A DNA stretch of 64,000 nt from Monosiga brevicollis MX1. Lineage: Eukaryota; Opisthokonta; Choanoflagellata; Craspedida; Salpingoecidae. Under the pieces are notes generated by a model that did not search any database, was not told the DNA's origin, and saw only the letters and a list, made by a program, of their open reading frames with translations. Shown piece after piece: positions 29,048-43,814 of this stretch. Made by a program: the position numbers and the translations under genes. The stretch lies in NCBI RefSeq assembly GCF_000002865.3, contig NW_001865073.1:268780-332779 (forward strand). Direction: 5' to 3'. Numbering within the stretch: the first letter of the stretch is position 1; each line of letters starts with the position of its first letter.

Positions 29048-31380
29048 ATGTCTGCAGCTTCGCCTGAACCATCTACCTCAAAAGCACGGCGCCGCTCCTC
29101 CTCGACCCTGCGCGTCGATCTCCGCCTCCATGCCCCAGATCGGGTTCTCGATGTTCTGTACATCCAGCACGAGGCCATTGGCCAGGGTGGCTTTGGCATC
29201 ACCTATGGTGCACAACGCCGGGACAGCGCCGCCCTTGTTGCCATCAAAGCCCTTCCAAAGGTACGCGGGTTCGACCTCATTATGACAATCTCATTCCCGT
29301 GGCCCCTTGGGCTCATCTACCACTTTACGCTACTTGGCACTCACACGCTGTGCCACATGCCTTTCCCCGTCAGACTCCACTCTCCGTTCGAGAAGTGCAC
29401 TTGTGGCGAACCATATCAGGCATAGACGGCATTCTCCCGTTGCGAGCCGTGTATGAAGACGACGAGTTTATCTATGTCGAGGCTGAGCGGTGTCAAGTTG
29501 ATTTACGACAGCTGGTTCGAGCCCCACCTCCCATGTTTATCATTTGCCCCGGCCTTGGCAAACGGCTCACCTCCGGCCATGCGCATCTTTGCTCGTACAG
29601 CTTTTGGAACGGGAGAAAAGCAGTCATCATGTGCAACGGGCGCGCCTCCGGAAAACGGAGACCCGTCATCGTAGTCGTCTCCGGGATCGCGAGGCCGCCC
29701 ACCTCTTGCACTGCCTCGCTCTTGCCCTTCAAGATTTGCACCGCCGAGGTATCTCCTGGGCCATCACCTGTGGGGGCAGCAGGCTCAATCAGCTCGAATG
29801 GAGCGACCCTACTCTGCACCAACCACGATCGCCATTGCCTCACACCCGCCTATCGACCCCTCGTGCGTAGGCGTTTGTCATCGTGACATCAAACCCAGCA
29901 ACATTCTTCTTCGCTGCCGACATGAAAACTGCACCCCAGCTCTTTGCCAACATCCGTACGCTTCATATTCTACCCCTCGTGCTTCAACCCCACTTTTTTT
30001 CTTTTTTTTTCTTTCAAACTTCTTGTGTTTCGTTTTCATTCTCAAGAGCCTGGCTGACTTTTGGGGCATGACGCGCTCGTCCTCTCATTGTTTTTTTTTT
30101 TCTTTCTGCCTTAGGCCCTATGACGTGAGAAAATGCCATGTTTGGTTGGGCGATTTTGGCCTCAGCGTGCACCATCGCTCCCCTACAGCTCGCATGTCGA
30201 CCACTTGTGGGACACCATGCTACACTGGTATGACACCGAGTTATTGTGCTTTGGCTGATGCCTCCTATCATTTGTCGTCATGCCTTTAACCACTCTTTGA
30301 CCACATGCGCTGCTTCTCACCGAACTCGTGCACCGACCAACAGCGCCAGAGGTGTGCATGGACCGGGGGACTTATAGCAGTGCTTGTGATGTACGTGCTT
30401 GAAATGATATCATTTCTACCTCGTGCTCGCTTTCACACGCCCTCGCACGCGCGCACAGGACTTGTGCTCCTTCTTGACATCGGCGTGCTCGTTGGCATGA
30501 ATAGATGTGGAGCCTGGGTGTCTTGCTCCATCGCTGCATCCTGGGTCAAACGCCGTTTCCGGCTCGGGACCACTTTCACGAACAGCTGTATGTTGTGCGG
30601 GATTGGTCTTGGGATCCTGCCCTGCCCTGCTACTCGAAGGTGGACGCCCGCGCACTTGACCTGCTGGGACGGCTACTCGAGAAAGACACGGCTCGCCGTA
30701 TTACAGCCGCAGAAGTTCTTTTGCACCCATGGGTTGTTGACGGCCCCATCAATGCCAGTGAAGGCATTTCCATTCTTGATTTGATGCGCGACTTTATCGA
30801 TGAACGCGCCGAGGCATCGCCTAGCCCCACCCATCAAACCCCGATAAGCTCTCCCAGCCCTTTGTCCGAGGCAACCGATGACGAGGTGGGCGTGACTCCC
30901 TTGCGCGACCACTTGACGCGTGCTAGCCTCCAGCCCAGTCGTCATCGAACCTCCTCTGCGCATCCGGCCATCGGACGCCGCGGGCTGAATCGACCCTCAC
31001 CGCCCCCAGCCCTGCCCCGGCGCTCTGGTGGATCTCTGGCCACATCTGCCTCATCAGCCTCGCCTCCTGGGGCCCGTGGCTCGCACTCTCGCTTTGATGC
31101 GGGAGGTACCCGCGTGCGTAGTACCTCGCATTCCCACGTCACTCAGGTTGACACCCACACCCAGGTTGTCAATCGTCTTCGACACCGTCGAGCATCTGCA
31201 GCCAATGTCCACCGCCACGACATCCTTGCTGAGGGGCGAACCCATCATAGGTCACCGCCACATCGGGAGTCTGACCACATTAGCTCTGTTCAGGCTGATG
31301 GTCGCGAGGTTCCTCTGCGTCCCACTCGACGCGAACCGTACCTTCGTCAGCGCGTCCCCACCACCCCGATACGCCCGTGA
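29048..31380 (+). CDS. Ser/Thr protein kinase with basic/Ser/Pro-rich C-terminal tail
   Basis: This is an intracellular protein kinase. ATG at 29048. Exon 1 (29048-29260) holds a basic N-terminus, the glycine loop GQGGFGITYG and the Lys of VAIKALPK. Exon 2 (from about 29372) gives VREVHLWRTI, with the likely helix-C Glu, and the hinge. Exon 3 (from about 29603) gives a basic insert and REAAHLLHCLALALQDLH. Exon 4 (from about 29870) has CHRDIKPSNILL; the Lys after HRDI marks it as Ser/Thr-type. Exon 5 (from about 30115) has LGDFGLSVH and TTCGTPCYT. A short exon (about 30341-30391) supplies APEVCMDRGTYSSACD. The last exon (30505-31380) has MWSLGVLLHRCILGQTPF, the HPWV end of the kinase fold and about 190 residues of low-complexity tail rich in Ser, Pro, His and Arg. 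Domain order is complete and all catalytic residues are present. The subfamily was not identified; CAMK-like or NEK/PLK-like groups are possible. Confidence 0.86.
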
Positions 31381-31829
31381 CAACACCCACTACTTTGGCA
31401 AGACCGCGTTTTTTTTTTCTTGCCGTCACAAAGTTCTTGTCAGGGCGCACCTTTTTTTTTTCCGTTTTTTGACTGTACGGCTTTTCTATTGGTGTGGACT
31501 CAGCCCCCTTTCTGATTGTCCGCGACAGTCCGAGCTCGCCCATCTCAAAGGATGTAGACCACCTTTAGCTTCGCGTGCATCTTGTTTTAACACGAATAAG
31601 TTGAGCCGCAAACCCTTGTGCTTGTCTTGAACAGTACATTCCTGGCTGGTGGTATGTTGCGCCTGAATGCCCCTGTATCTTTTTACCATGCTTTTTTTTA
31701 TTTTATTATCTTTTGTTGAATAGTTGTTTCCTTCCGTGTGTGGCTGCGCCACCCCGACGGCTTTGTTCCATCATTAAATTTATTCATCCAAAGGAAACTC
31801 AACACTGGTCATATCCGGCCATTCATGCA
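31381..31829. other. Convergent 3' intergenic region
   Basis: 450 bases between the stop of the Ser/Thr kinase (plus) and the stop of the probable TFIIF subunit (minus). T-rich runs lie at about 31407-31462 and 31688-31720, as expected of 3' ends. No gene is seen. Confidence 0.6.
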
Positions 31830-33500
31830 TCAGGACCGGAATTCAGCCTTGAGATGCCACCTAGGGACAAGGAAAGCAACAAGACGGAATGAGTGCGCGC
31901 AACGACAGGCCCATGCAGCCTGATCGTCGACGCCGACAATATTCTGAACGCACTTGTTGCGGTGCTCGCCGCTGGTTTCGTAGTCACCGATTTCACGCAG
32001 CGCGTCCTGCAAAGCCTGTCGAGGTTGTTTGATCAGCGATTGCAGCTCATCAATGGTGAAGTATTCATATTTCGCAAACTGCTGAATGAGTTGGAGCTGT
32101 ATCAAATGACACGAAAGTGTCAGCACCCATGCAATGACGTGTGTGAGAACGTGTCCTTGAGAGAATCGGGCAAGACAACGATGAACGGGGCAGTGTCATG
32201 CAGCCTCGAAAAACGCTGACCTGAATGGCATCTGCACTGTCGGCCACACGGCGATTTTGCAGCTTGGCGCGCTTGGCGCGATCGAGCTGTGTATTGGCCG
32301 TGAGCTTCAACTTCATGGGCCGGCTATCATGACACAGGACTGATTGTGAGAATGCTGGTTCAGGGGAGTACCACGCAGGTCCATCAAACAGCACACAATT
32401 GAAAGCTGACCCAGAATTCATGCCATCACGGGTGACATCGGTTTCGACATGACGATCCCGAATGCTGTGGCGGTACCAATCGAACTCTCTGCCACGTGGC
32501 GTGTACTAGAAGAGCCCAAGAAGAAGAAGGTAAAAGAAAAAAAAAAGGGGTGGGGGCACGGCAAATCAGTGCGTTGCAAGTCAAATTCCGCGATAAATTA
32601 TGCCAACGAGGCATTGAAACATCAAACTTGGGTGGTTTTCATCAGCCGGCTCAGCACTTACCCGGGTTTTGAGACGGGCAACACTATGGCCCAGAACCGT
32701 GACCTCGCCCGTAGCCGTGGAAGCGGTTGGCGTGTCGGGCTTCTCTTCTTGATACACGACATGACTGCTGCTGTCAGAGGTCAGATCGTCGTACGTGCCG
32801 GTGAGCAGGGATGGGATGATCACCTTGTCCTGCAGGTATTGCTGATCCAAGAACTCGGGATGAAGGCGCACGGCAATCTGAGGTTTCGTCCGGTCAACAC
32901 ACACGCTCATGAGCGTAGCAGACTCAGCAAAGAAAGCGGTCATCAATGCCTTGCTCAATGGCGATTCAAGGAGAAAAGGGTTATGGCGACCCAACTGCGC
33001 ACATGTTGTTCCATAGAAATGGCACCGCGACCGCGCTTATCGGTGGGAGGTCCCTCCTTGGTACCGAAATGCAGCGCAGCCACCTCTTCGCCCTCTTCTG
33101 CAGGAGAACAAAGTGATGAGATTAAAGGCCCTGTCAGGTCGGCAAGACGGTGCCCCGACCCCACGCGCCTAGCCTTGCATGCAGGAACACAACAAGATGC
33201 CTTCAAACAACGCACCGGCACGATCAAGGAGCTCGCCCACACCCTTGGGGAACTCAACCAGATAGTAAAGCATGTTGCTGGACTCGGCAAATTGAGCCGT
33301 GACCTGCCGTCACATGGGGCATTGGCGCATGGTTGAGTGAGTACTGAAAGTGGGGCCCGTAAGCAGCCAGGGTCTGGCAGGACATTGCCAGTGCCTGACA
33401 AGGAGCCGCGCTGTGCGTGCAAGTGTGGGGTGCGGCTACATACCGCTGACTCTGGCACATCAGCTGCCTCAGCCTCGGCAGACCGCGTTGAGGAGGCCAT
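31830..33500 (-). CDS. GTF2F2: Probable TFIIF beta subunit (RAP30-like)
   Basis: A general transcription factor that would recruit RNA polymerase II to promoters together with the alpha subunit. ATG at 33500 (MASSTRSAEAEAADVPES). Exons include about 33215-33290 (SNMLYYLVEFPKGVGELLD, resembling the WLVKVPK start of RAP30), about 33030-33105, about 32660-32930 (a dimerisation-like beta region ending VLGHSVARLKTR), about 32440-32500, about 32240-32320 (PMKLKLTANTQLDRAK) and 31830 to about 32100, which has the clearest match: QQFAKYEYFTIDELQSLIKQ and LREIGDYETSGEHRNK fit the C-terminal winged helix of RAP30 (K/EY-F/Y-T...DL...T-QP...LKEIL-EIG). The N-terminal half is weaker, with more residues than the human protein, so the name rests mainly on the winged helix. 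It shares a divergent promoter with GID4. Confidence 0.58.
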
Positions 33501-34424
33501 GTTTGTGGTCACACGGGTACCGCAAGTCCCTATTGCTCTCCGGCGCCGTCCCCCCCGTGACCTTGACGAGCGGTGCCTGCACTATCCCACAGTCCCAAGC
33601 ACCACCCTGCCTGCCGCCACTGCCCTAGACACGCCCGCTGGCGCCGTGATCCCGACTCGGTCCACACACGAACGATGGATGATGGTCCACAAGCAGGAAG
33701 AGGGAGGAAAATGTAGTATCAGAGAGAAGAAGATGAAGAAAATATTCGAATATGAAGAGTCTACAACGTATACTGAGCCGAAGAAAATGTTAAAAAAACT
33801 GAAGAAGATGAAGATGAGGAAGATGAAGAAGAAGAAAGCGGTGGCGGCATCCTCCGGCGGCGGCAAGGGTGATGGTGGTGGCGGTGGCGGTGGCAGAGGG
33901 CGAGGGTGAACGACAAAGATACAGCAGAACAGGGCCAGTGGAATCCAAGGAACAGTCCGTTTTTGCGGGATGGAGGCCAGGAGGCAGTCGGAAGGAAGGG
34001 GTATCAAGCAGGCCCGAACGTCAACCAGCAAACTGGCTTCACAAACCCAAAAATCTTCTGCATTTACTATCATTACCGTCTGGTTGTAATCAGCATTTTC
34101 TTACTTTCCGTCCGCAACTATTCGGTTAAGAGCTCCATGACGGCGACGTGCAGCGAGAGACCGCGCGTTTGCTCGTGAGACCCGTCCTGCCTGTTGATCC
34201 GCTTCGGAGAGGCATTGGAAGCGACCTGACATTGGCCGATTGGGTTCGACTGTACAGTGTTGCATTGGCAGCGTCTTTGGCTCGCGTCGTGCCCGAGGCG
34301 AGGACGGCTCGGCTCGTGTCCGTCTTGTTTTGAGCAGTCTCCTCGGCGGTCGGCTGCGAGCCGAGTGCCTCCTCTTTTGAGCAGGCCTAACCATTGCGCG
34401 TTGGCGCTCGCACAGGGGAGGGGC
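33501..34424. promoter_or_regulatory. Divergent intergenic region, TFIIF-like and GID4
   Basis: 0.9 kb between two divergent start codons. It includes an A/G-rich tract (about 33700-33850, many GAAGA units) followed by GGT/GGC repeats (33838-33905). A plus-strand open frame through these (33337-33909) is just low-complexity Lys and Gly codons and is not taken as a gene. Confidence 0.55.
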
Positions 34425-35797
34425 ATGGCCCGGCAGGGAAAGCATGATGAGGGGCCCGGCATGACCACCGCTGCGGCATCAGCCTCTGCCTCTCCTTCCG
34501 CCTCCAACTTGACGCCCAGCGCGGACGCCAGACGTTCAAGTGAGCAGGAGCGATCAAATGATCTCTACTCCTTGACGTTTTTCCCTGGCGCCCATTTTTC
34601 GGGTTGTCAAACCAGCAACACCAGTACTTATCTCGTGGATGCCGTCATTCATGTGCGTGGCCCCTCTGTGCTCTCCAACCTGCCAAGCTCGCGCTGGAGA
34701 TGGGAAGTGCTTCGTCGTGTTGGATTGGCCCTCATGCGTCTTGGCGTTGTGTTGTTTTTTTTTTGCCACTCGGGCTGTGTAGGTCATTGACTGGGAGCAC
34801 GGCATTTGCTATGGTGATCTATCCATTTACGACCTGACGCCGCAGCTCCCTGCGCTGACCACCTGCTTTCAAGGTGAGCCGAGCCATTTAGCATGGAATT
34901 GCCTTTGTCTTCGACGCCCCCCATCAGATGGGCGAGCGAGTGGAACAGATTATGCCCTCACGCAACCTTGACCCGCTCAGGTGATATCATCGGGCTTCGA
35001 CCTGGTGTCACATTTCAAACGGAAAGGTGGCACGCGGTGCGGCGTGTGGATATCATGCACTGGGTATGCGGCTGCCCATTGCTCAAGTGCATGCACCTAT
35101 CAATCCATGCTCCACGCCCCAGATCTGTCTGCCGCCGACCACACAGTTCTTTTCATGACCCACATTTGTCCAATGCGTTTGCCATGACATTTGCAGCGGC
35201 TGTTATCAGGATTTGGGATGGAATTCATGGACAATCCCGAAGCATATGACCCTCGCACCTCGCGCTACATTTTCATGCGCTGGAAGGTCTGTTTGGCCGC
35301 TCTGTTGGCGACTGACCTTGGGCACTGGATTGCCCCAACCAATTGGGTGGGTGTCAGCTCACAATTCGGCTGTGCGTAGGAACACTTTGTAGTGGATAAT
35401 CCCGACTTGCGATACATTGAAGGTGAGACATGCTCTGGTCCATCCTTTCTGTGCCTGGGTGCTGGGGTACCTGAGTGTCTGTGCCCTGTTTCTCCTCGCA
35501 AAACAATCTGGGCATCGCTGACACCAGTCTGCTGGCTGAATGCTAGGTGCCTCCTTTTCCGGCTTTTACTACATTTGCTTTGACCGCAAAACGGGTGCCA
35601 TCGAAGGGTTCTACTATTCCCCTTCTTCCGAAAAGTAAGGGCACAGTGTTCAACTTTGCAGTGTGCTTCAACAGAGCCGTGACCATGTTTTCACTGATTC
35701 GAGTGCGCTTCGCCATGCCCCACCGCGTCACAGGTACCAAAAGTTGAAGCTCAAGCTAACACGCGGACTGGGCCCAACTGAGTTTGTGCCATTGTAA
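34425..35797 (+). CDS. GID4: GID4 substrate receptor of the GID/CTLH ubiquitin ligase
   Basis: This beta-barrel protein binds N-terminal degrons (Pro/N-degrons in yeast and human) and presents substrates to the GID/CTLH ligase. ATG at 34425. Exons: 34425-34652 (Ala/Ser-rich leader, then [18 protein letters not shown] and [10 protein letters not shown]), 34783-34873 ([10 protein letters not shown]), 34981-35065, 35197-35286 (SRYIFMRWK), 35380-35425 ([15 protein letters not shown]), about 35547-35630 ([14 protein letters not shown] and [13 protein letters not shown]) and about 35733-35797 (YQKLKLKL...EFVPL, stop). Phases agree across all these junctions. Family signatures (YxSG/FxGxQ start, LTTxFxGEI, YxFMRWKExF, ASFxGFYYICF, GxYYxxxSE, YQxLxL) are all present in order, and the length of about 220 residues fits the conserved domain. 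Confidence 0.93.
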
Positions 35798-36568
<771 letters not shown>

Positions 36569-36725
36569 ATGGCGGATCCAGCTGGGACGCTCGTGGTGCG
36601 TTCGCAGGTTCCTCGCAGCCGTCAAGTTGCAGATGGACGCAAGCGGCCCTATGTAGGTCTTTTAAGCTTTCCTCCTCAAAACGGAGCCCTACCAGCTCCC
36701 GCCTTGCCTTCCTCGCCCTGACCTT

Positions 36726-36759
<34 letters not shown>

Positions 36760-38853
36760 GTTTTTTCATTTACACTGCTCTTATCCGGGCCAATAACTCA
36801 ACAACTTCAATGGGTATGTGTGTGTGCGTGTAGATCTACGAAGTCCAACTGGGCTATGAAAACACCAGTTGGACTCTAGACCTTCGTTATAGCACGCTGT
36901 ACAGCCTGCAAAAAGAGGTGGGTGTCCACAACCCAATCTGGCATTTGGCCCTTGAGCCGTTTCAGCAGCAGGGTCATTGCATGCATGGTATGGTATTGGT
37001 GTTGACGCCGGCCCTGACATCTCTCTGGGATGATGTCTAGATTCGCGAGCTGCTCCCAAGCATGATTCTGCCCTTCCCTCCCAAAAAAGTGGTCAACAAC
37101 AAGGTTGGTCCCATCCTCAGGCTCTTTGTCAAAGGGCGCGGCCACAAGGCAGGGCATGCAGCCTTGTATACGCCCCGTCCATCGCAGCCATCGCAGCTGA
37201 CGGGCCTGTACTGGTGTCATCTGTGCTCGCTGCCACTGCAGGACCCCAAATTTATCGAATCGCGACGTCGAGAGCTCGAACAATGGCTTCAGGTTAGCCT
37301 TGAAGCGCTTCTCGCCGGGTACCCATGACCCTCGCCAGTGTTGTGCTTCACGCGACATATTCTTTTGCTGGTAGCGAGCTCTGGAGCAGCCGGCCGTGCT
37401 TGCTTTATCCTGTGTGCATGATACACTCCAGGTGCGCTCTCGTGTAACGTCATGCCCGGCAGATAAAAGCCAGTCGGGCTGCTTTTCGATAGCTCAACCC
37501 ACACGGTTTCTGCGCCCAGTTTCCCAGGCAAGCGGCCGAACGTATTTTGACGGCTTTGGAAGCGCAGGTGTGAATGGTTGGAAACGTACACGTACTTGCC
37601 GGCCAAAATTGATATTCACCAGAGCCATTTGGGTGACTTTGCGGACTCGCAGCGTGAGGCGGGTGTCGGGCGGCTAGGCGGCGGGACGGACAGTGGACTG
37701 GCGACCGATGCCACCCCGGTCCGGCAACGGCATCCCAAACAATGGGGTGCCAATGTGAACGCTGATCACGAGGCCACTTCCACGTCGGGTGCGTGCTTTA
37801 CTCTTCGGCCCAGTTCCACCCTGCTCCCAGATCTGGAAGCTTTTCTATTGTTCTTTATTTTCTTGGCGTTCTGTATGACCTTGGCGGGTGCATCCTGTGC
37901 TGGTGCGAGAAACTCAGATGCAACCCCCGTGCGTTCGGCACATGGTGTGGCGGTGTCGGTGGATGCTACTCCCGTGGAAGATGCTCGGTGCGTTTCACGA
38001 GGGTTTTCTTCACAATGGTCGGGTTGAAGCTTTGTGCTCCGCCATGGGGCCTCCTCAAGTCTCAACATTAACAACCGCTTTGCAATGGGGCCCACATCAT
38101 GTAGAATGGCTTCGCGCTACGTGCATGCTGTGAGCACGGTGGGTCCTGGTATCCGTGGGATCATCGCTGTGGTTCGCGCCTCGTTGCCGTCTACGCTCAT
38201 TCTTGCGCTGACTCTTCAGTTGGGATCGGACTTGACCGACTTGCTCGGTGACGAAGATGGCATGACAGTGCCTGATTGTACCGAGGATGCGTTTAATCCG
38301 CCCATTGATGCCCCACCCACACGTGAGCGGCCGTACCATGTCGAGGGTGAGTGGGTGCCACATTTCCGATCGGGTTGGAGACCGGCACCCGGTTGCGATG
38401 GCTTGCGACAGTCCATCTTCTTGCCACTTCTTCTGCTCTGTCGAGTCGGCTCAGGTGCATCTGCTTGCCGCATGCCTTCTCACCATCCTTCTAGCCTTGG
38501 CTGATTTCACGGGCCAAGATCCGGATGAGCTCACATTCAAGCGGGTGAGGTGTTCGATTCGACGCTGAAGACTTTAGACTCGGCAGGCAGTGGTCGCACC
38601 TTTTGTCTTGGGCTGATACCGTGTGGCTAAACTCGTAGGGTGACATTATCACGTTGGTCGGGCAAGATCCTCAGTCAGGTTCGTATCCTGATTCTGGGTG
38701 CGTCGGTGCGCTATGTGGCTCTCGTGCTCACCAAAGACGGACCGCTGCTGTATAGGATGGTGGCAGGGGATGTTGGATGAGGACCAGGCCGGCCTGGTAC
38801 CTCTCAATCTTGTGCGTCCATCTATGGATCACGAGACTGAAACAACGGCTTGA
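36569..38853 (+). CDS. PX and SH3 domain protein (phagocyte-oxidase-organiser-like adaptor)
   Basis: A likely membrane-recruited adaptor: PX domains bind phosphoinositides, SH3 domains bind Pro-rich partners. ATG at 36569; exon 1 (36569-36652) encodes 28 residues ending KRPY and splices in frame to exon 2 (about 36833-36916) with IYEVQLGYENTSW and LRYSTLYSLQKE, keeping the Arg of the PX RYS motif. Exon 3 (about 37041-37103) has IRELLPSMILPFPPKK, the PX Pro loop. The exon at about 37242-37289 has DPKFIESRRRELEQWLQ. A low-complexity middle, with exons not resolved (37.5-38.4 kb, including DLTDLLGDEDGM), leads to the SH3 exons: about 38503-38544 (ADFTGQDPDELTFKR), about 38639-38681 (GDIITLVGQDPQS) and about 38757-38853 (WWQGMLDEDQAGLVPLNLV, stop). 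The order PX then SH3 recalls p47phox/NOXO1 or Bem1 types, but only one SH3 is seen, so the subfamily is open. Confidence 0.8.
36727..36758. repeat. Poly-T tract in PX-SH3 intron
   Basis: 32 T in a row within the first intron of the PX-SH3 gene, just upstream of the acceptor region of exon 2. Confidence 0.95.
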
Positions 38854-39522
38854 AGCATCATGCGGTCTTAGGCTATTCTGTTTGAGTAGGAAGGTGGTGG
38901 GTGGTACAAGGCGCGGAGCTTTGCTCGGCTGTAGAAACCTTATCTAGCGTACATTTGGATGTACTGTTTGCTTGTTGTGTACAACTGCAGAAGCATGCTT
39001 ATCCATGATCCTCGGTGTGGTGGGTACTTTTCCGTCGTGACTGCTGTGCAGCGCGGCGATGCCCTCGGTGCGCGGCCGACCCATGGTCTTGCTTTGTGGT
39101 GTTAAATTGTCGTGTTTGGTTTGAACGAAATTTTGATCCATTGTCACTGCCTTCGAACACTGTGTGTAATTATCAAAGTGTGTCAAAGTGCGACGCATGT
39201 GGTAATGCACAGGTCTTGTGCTTGGAAAGCCGCCCTAACGTTACGTCAACAGGGACGGTCAGCGGGTGTGGCGATATCGCACTACGTAACGCTGTGAAAG
39301 GCGCTTCAAGTGTGACGGGGGCCCACGCGGTACGCGGTGCCTGCATCTTTTCCCTTCTTTGCGCGTGCGACCCCGCCCCTCCTGGCAGAGGGCAACAAGT
39401 AGGACGCCGGTCAAGCGGGTCTCAGCGAAGAGCCATCAGGCCCGTCTGCAATGGCATGTGCTCCGCTGTTGGCGAGAGCCGCTTCCCATCGCTGCCATAT
39501 GGCTGAAAGAGATAGATAGAGA

Positions 39523-39605
<83 letters not shown>

Positions 39606-40638
39606 AGGACACACACAACACACCAACAGAAAGACAAAAGAAATCAAACAAAAGGAAAAAAAAACGGTTTTTTGCCGTCTTTTTTTGTTCTTTGAAGTCG
39701 TCGTGTTCAGTGGCTTTTCCTTTTGTTTGCGACCTTGTCTCCCTGAGCGCGCGCTGGAGAAACGGCAGCGGCCCCCGCATTCCTGGTTTTTTCTTCAAAG
39801 CCTTTTTCGTTCCAGTCGGTTGTCGTTGCTGGGTGCATGAGCCGAGGCTGCTTCTGTTGCTCTCGCCTGCCCAGCCGGGCACCAGATCCAGTATTCATCC
39901 ATTCGCTCTCAGAGAGAGAGGGTGTGTGTGTGCAGGTGTCAGAGAGAGAGGGTGAAGGAGAGTGAAATTCAGAGACATCCCAAGCGGAAACCCGTGTGTG
40001 CGAGAGAATATCAGTGAAAGCGTATGTGATTGAGAGAGTGCGCGAGCGAGCGTGAGTGTGTGTGAGTGTGCTGCAGACAGACAACGCGGGCCCTCTTTGG
40101 CGCCAGTGGCGCAGCGCCAGTCGTGCTTGTGCTCTGCCCGCTGCCACACGATTTGATCCGGCGGGGCGGGTATCAGGGTCTTCTTGTGAGGCTCCTGTGT
40201 CCAATCTCTCAGCGCACTGCTTTGGAAGAGGCGCGTTGACTTTGGTTGAGCTTTTGTGTGGCCCCGACAAACGGCTGCCCTTTGCACAACGAAACACTGG
40301 GCGCTCACTCGGAGACGCGCCCAGTGGGCGGCCCTCCCCTTGCTGTTGCTTTTGCTGCCGCCCTTGAGCAGCTTCTCCGACCAGTCCAGCCGTGAGCACA
40401 GGATGTCAAGTACGCTCGCAACATGAATCCACTTCAACCCCTATCCCAGGTTAGCCTGCCGACCAGTCCACCACTGTACTTCACAGCCCCTTCTTCCCCG
40501 ACTTTTTCGACCGTGAAACTGTCTTGACCCACCCTCTTGTCCGACGAGAAAACCGAAGCTTGTCAACTCACCTCATCCCGACAGCATTCGCAACTCCACC
40601 CTCAGCATCAGGCCACTACCGCCACGCCTGCCACTGCC
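38854..40638. other. Intergenic, PX-SH3 gene to WDR5
   Basis: 1.8 kb with no supported gene. It contains a GA/GATA microsatellite (39507-39607) and purine-rich GAGAGAG patches at 39910-40060. A minus-strand open frame (39707-40399) is Ser/Thr/His-rich, made partly from these patches, and shows no domain. The distal part should be the WDR5 promoter and leader. Confidence 0.6.
39507..39607. repeat. (GA)n with GATA units
   Basis: About 100 bases of GA interspersed with GATA units, about 1.0 kb upstream of the WDR5 start. Here the purines are on the sense strand of the downstream gene, the opposite orientation from the other three GA/CT tracts relative to their nearest gene. Confidence 0.95.
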
Positions 40639-43092
<2,454 letters not shown>

Positions 43093-43814
43093 GATTCACG
43101 CCAAGGCTGCCAACTAGATTCAATGGCTTGAGCCGGATCTGTGGTTGACCGGGATGACCACGCGCGATGGCATGGGCATTCACCGCACACATGCGTAAGG
43201 CTTTTATTCAATGTCTGTTCCCCTAGATGTGCTCCTCTGCTTTTGCATCCTCAGGCTTTGTTGTTGTTGTTGTTGGTTTTTTTTTTCCTTTCGCCTGTTC
43301 TTTCTTCTTCTTCTTCTTTCTTTCCTTCAAGTATCTGTTGGTGTGTGTGGGTGTTTGCGTGTTTGCCTTTGGTCAAAGGAGCAGCACTTTCCTTGCTCTG
43401 CCTTCGGGTTCTAGACTACACAAATCATGTGTGTGTGCGTGTGTGTGCACGCGCGTGTATTCTTTGTTCTTCGTCTCTTCTCACCTGCTTAGTCTCGCGC
43501 TGATGCCTGCTGGCAGACTTGCCCTTTCCGATCTGAGTTTGTACAGTCTTGTTTTCCTATCATCTGTTGGCCATCCCACAACTTGTGATCTGCTAAGGTT
43601 ACGGTCCATGCTGTGCAGGTTATAATCGAACACCTTTCTCAAACACTTCAGACACAAGTCCACAAGAAAAGAGACCTAAATTGGATCGTCAGGACACCCA
43701 GAGCAAAGGCGCCCAAAGGCGAAAGGGAAGAGGCAAGCACCAGACAGAACAAAAAGAAGAAGAAGAAGAAACAGCTTGGGCAATTCTGACCCTTTGCTTG
43801 AGCGTTCAATAAGA
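43093..43814. other. Convergent 3' intergenic region, WDR5 and WASHC2
   Basis: 720 bases between two stop codons. T-rich and CTT-rich runs (43260-43335), GT-rich stretch (43428-43460) and GAA repeats (43752-43770). No gene seen. Confidence 0.6.

Noticed and set aside
33337-33909. Plus-strand open frame ending in Lys- and Gly-rich runs
   Set aside because: It is the antisense of the leader of the TFIIF-like gene followed by GAAGA and GGT repeats; nothing recognisable.
39707-40399. Minus-strand open frame of 230 codons upstream of WDR5
   Set aside because: Composition is dominated by GA/GT-type repeats (Ser, Thr, His), no domain, and no support from splice sites.
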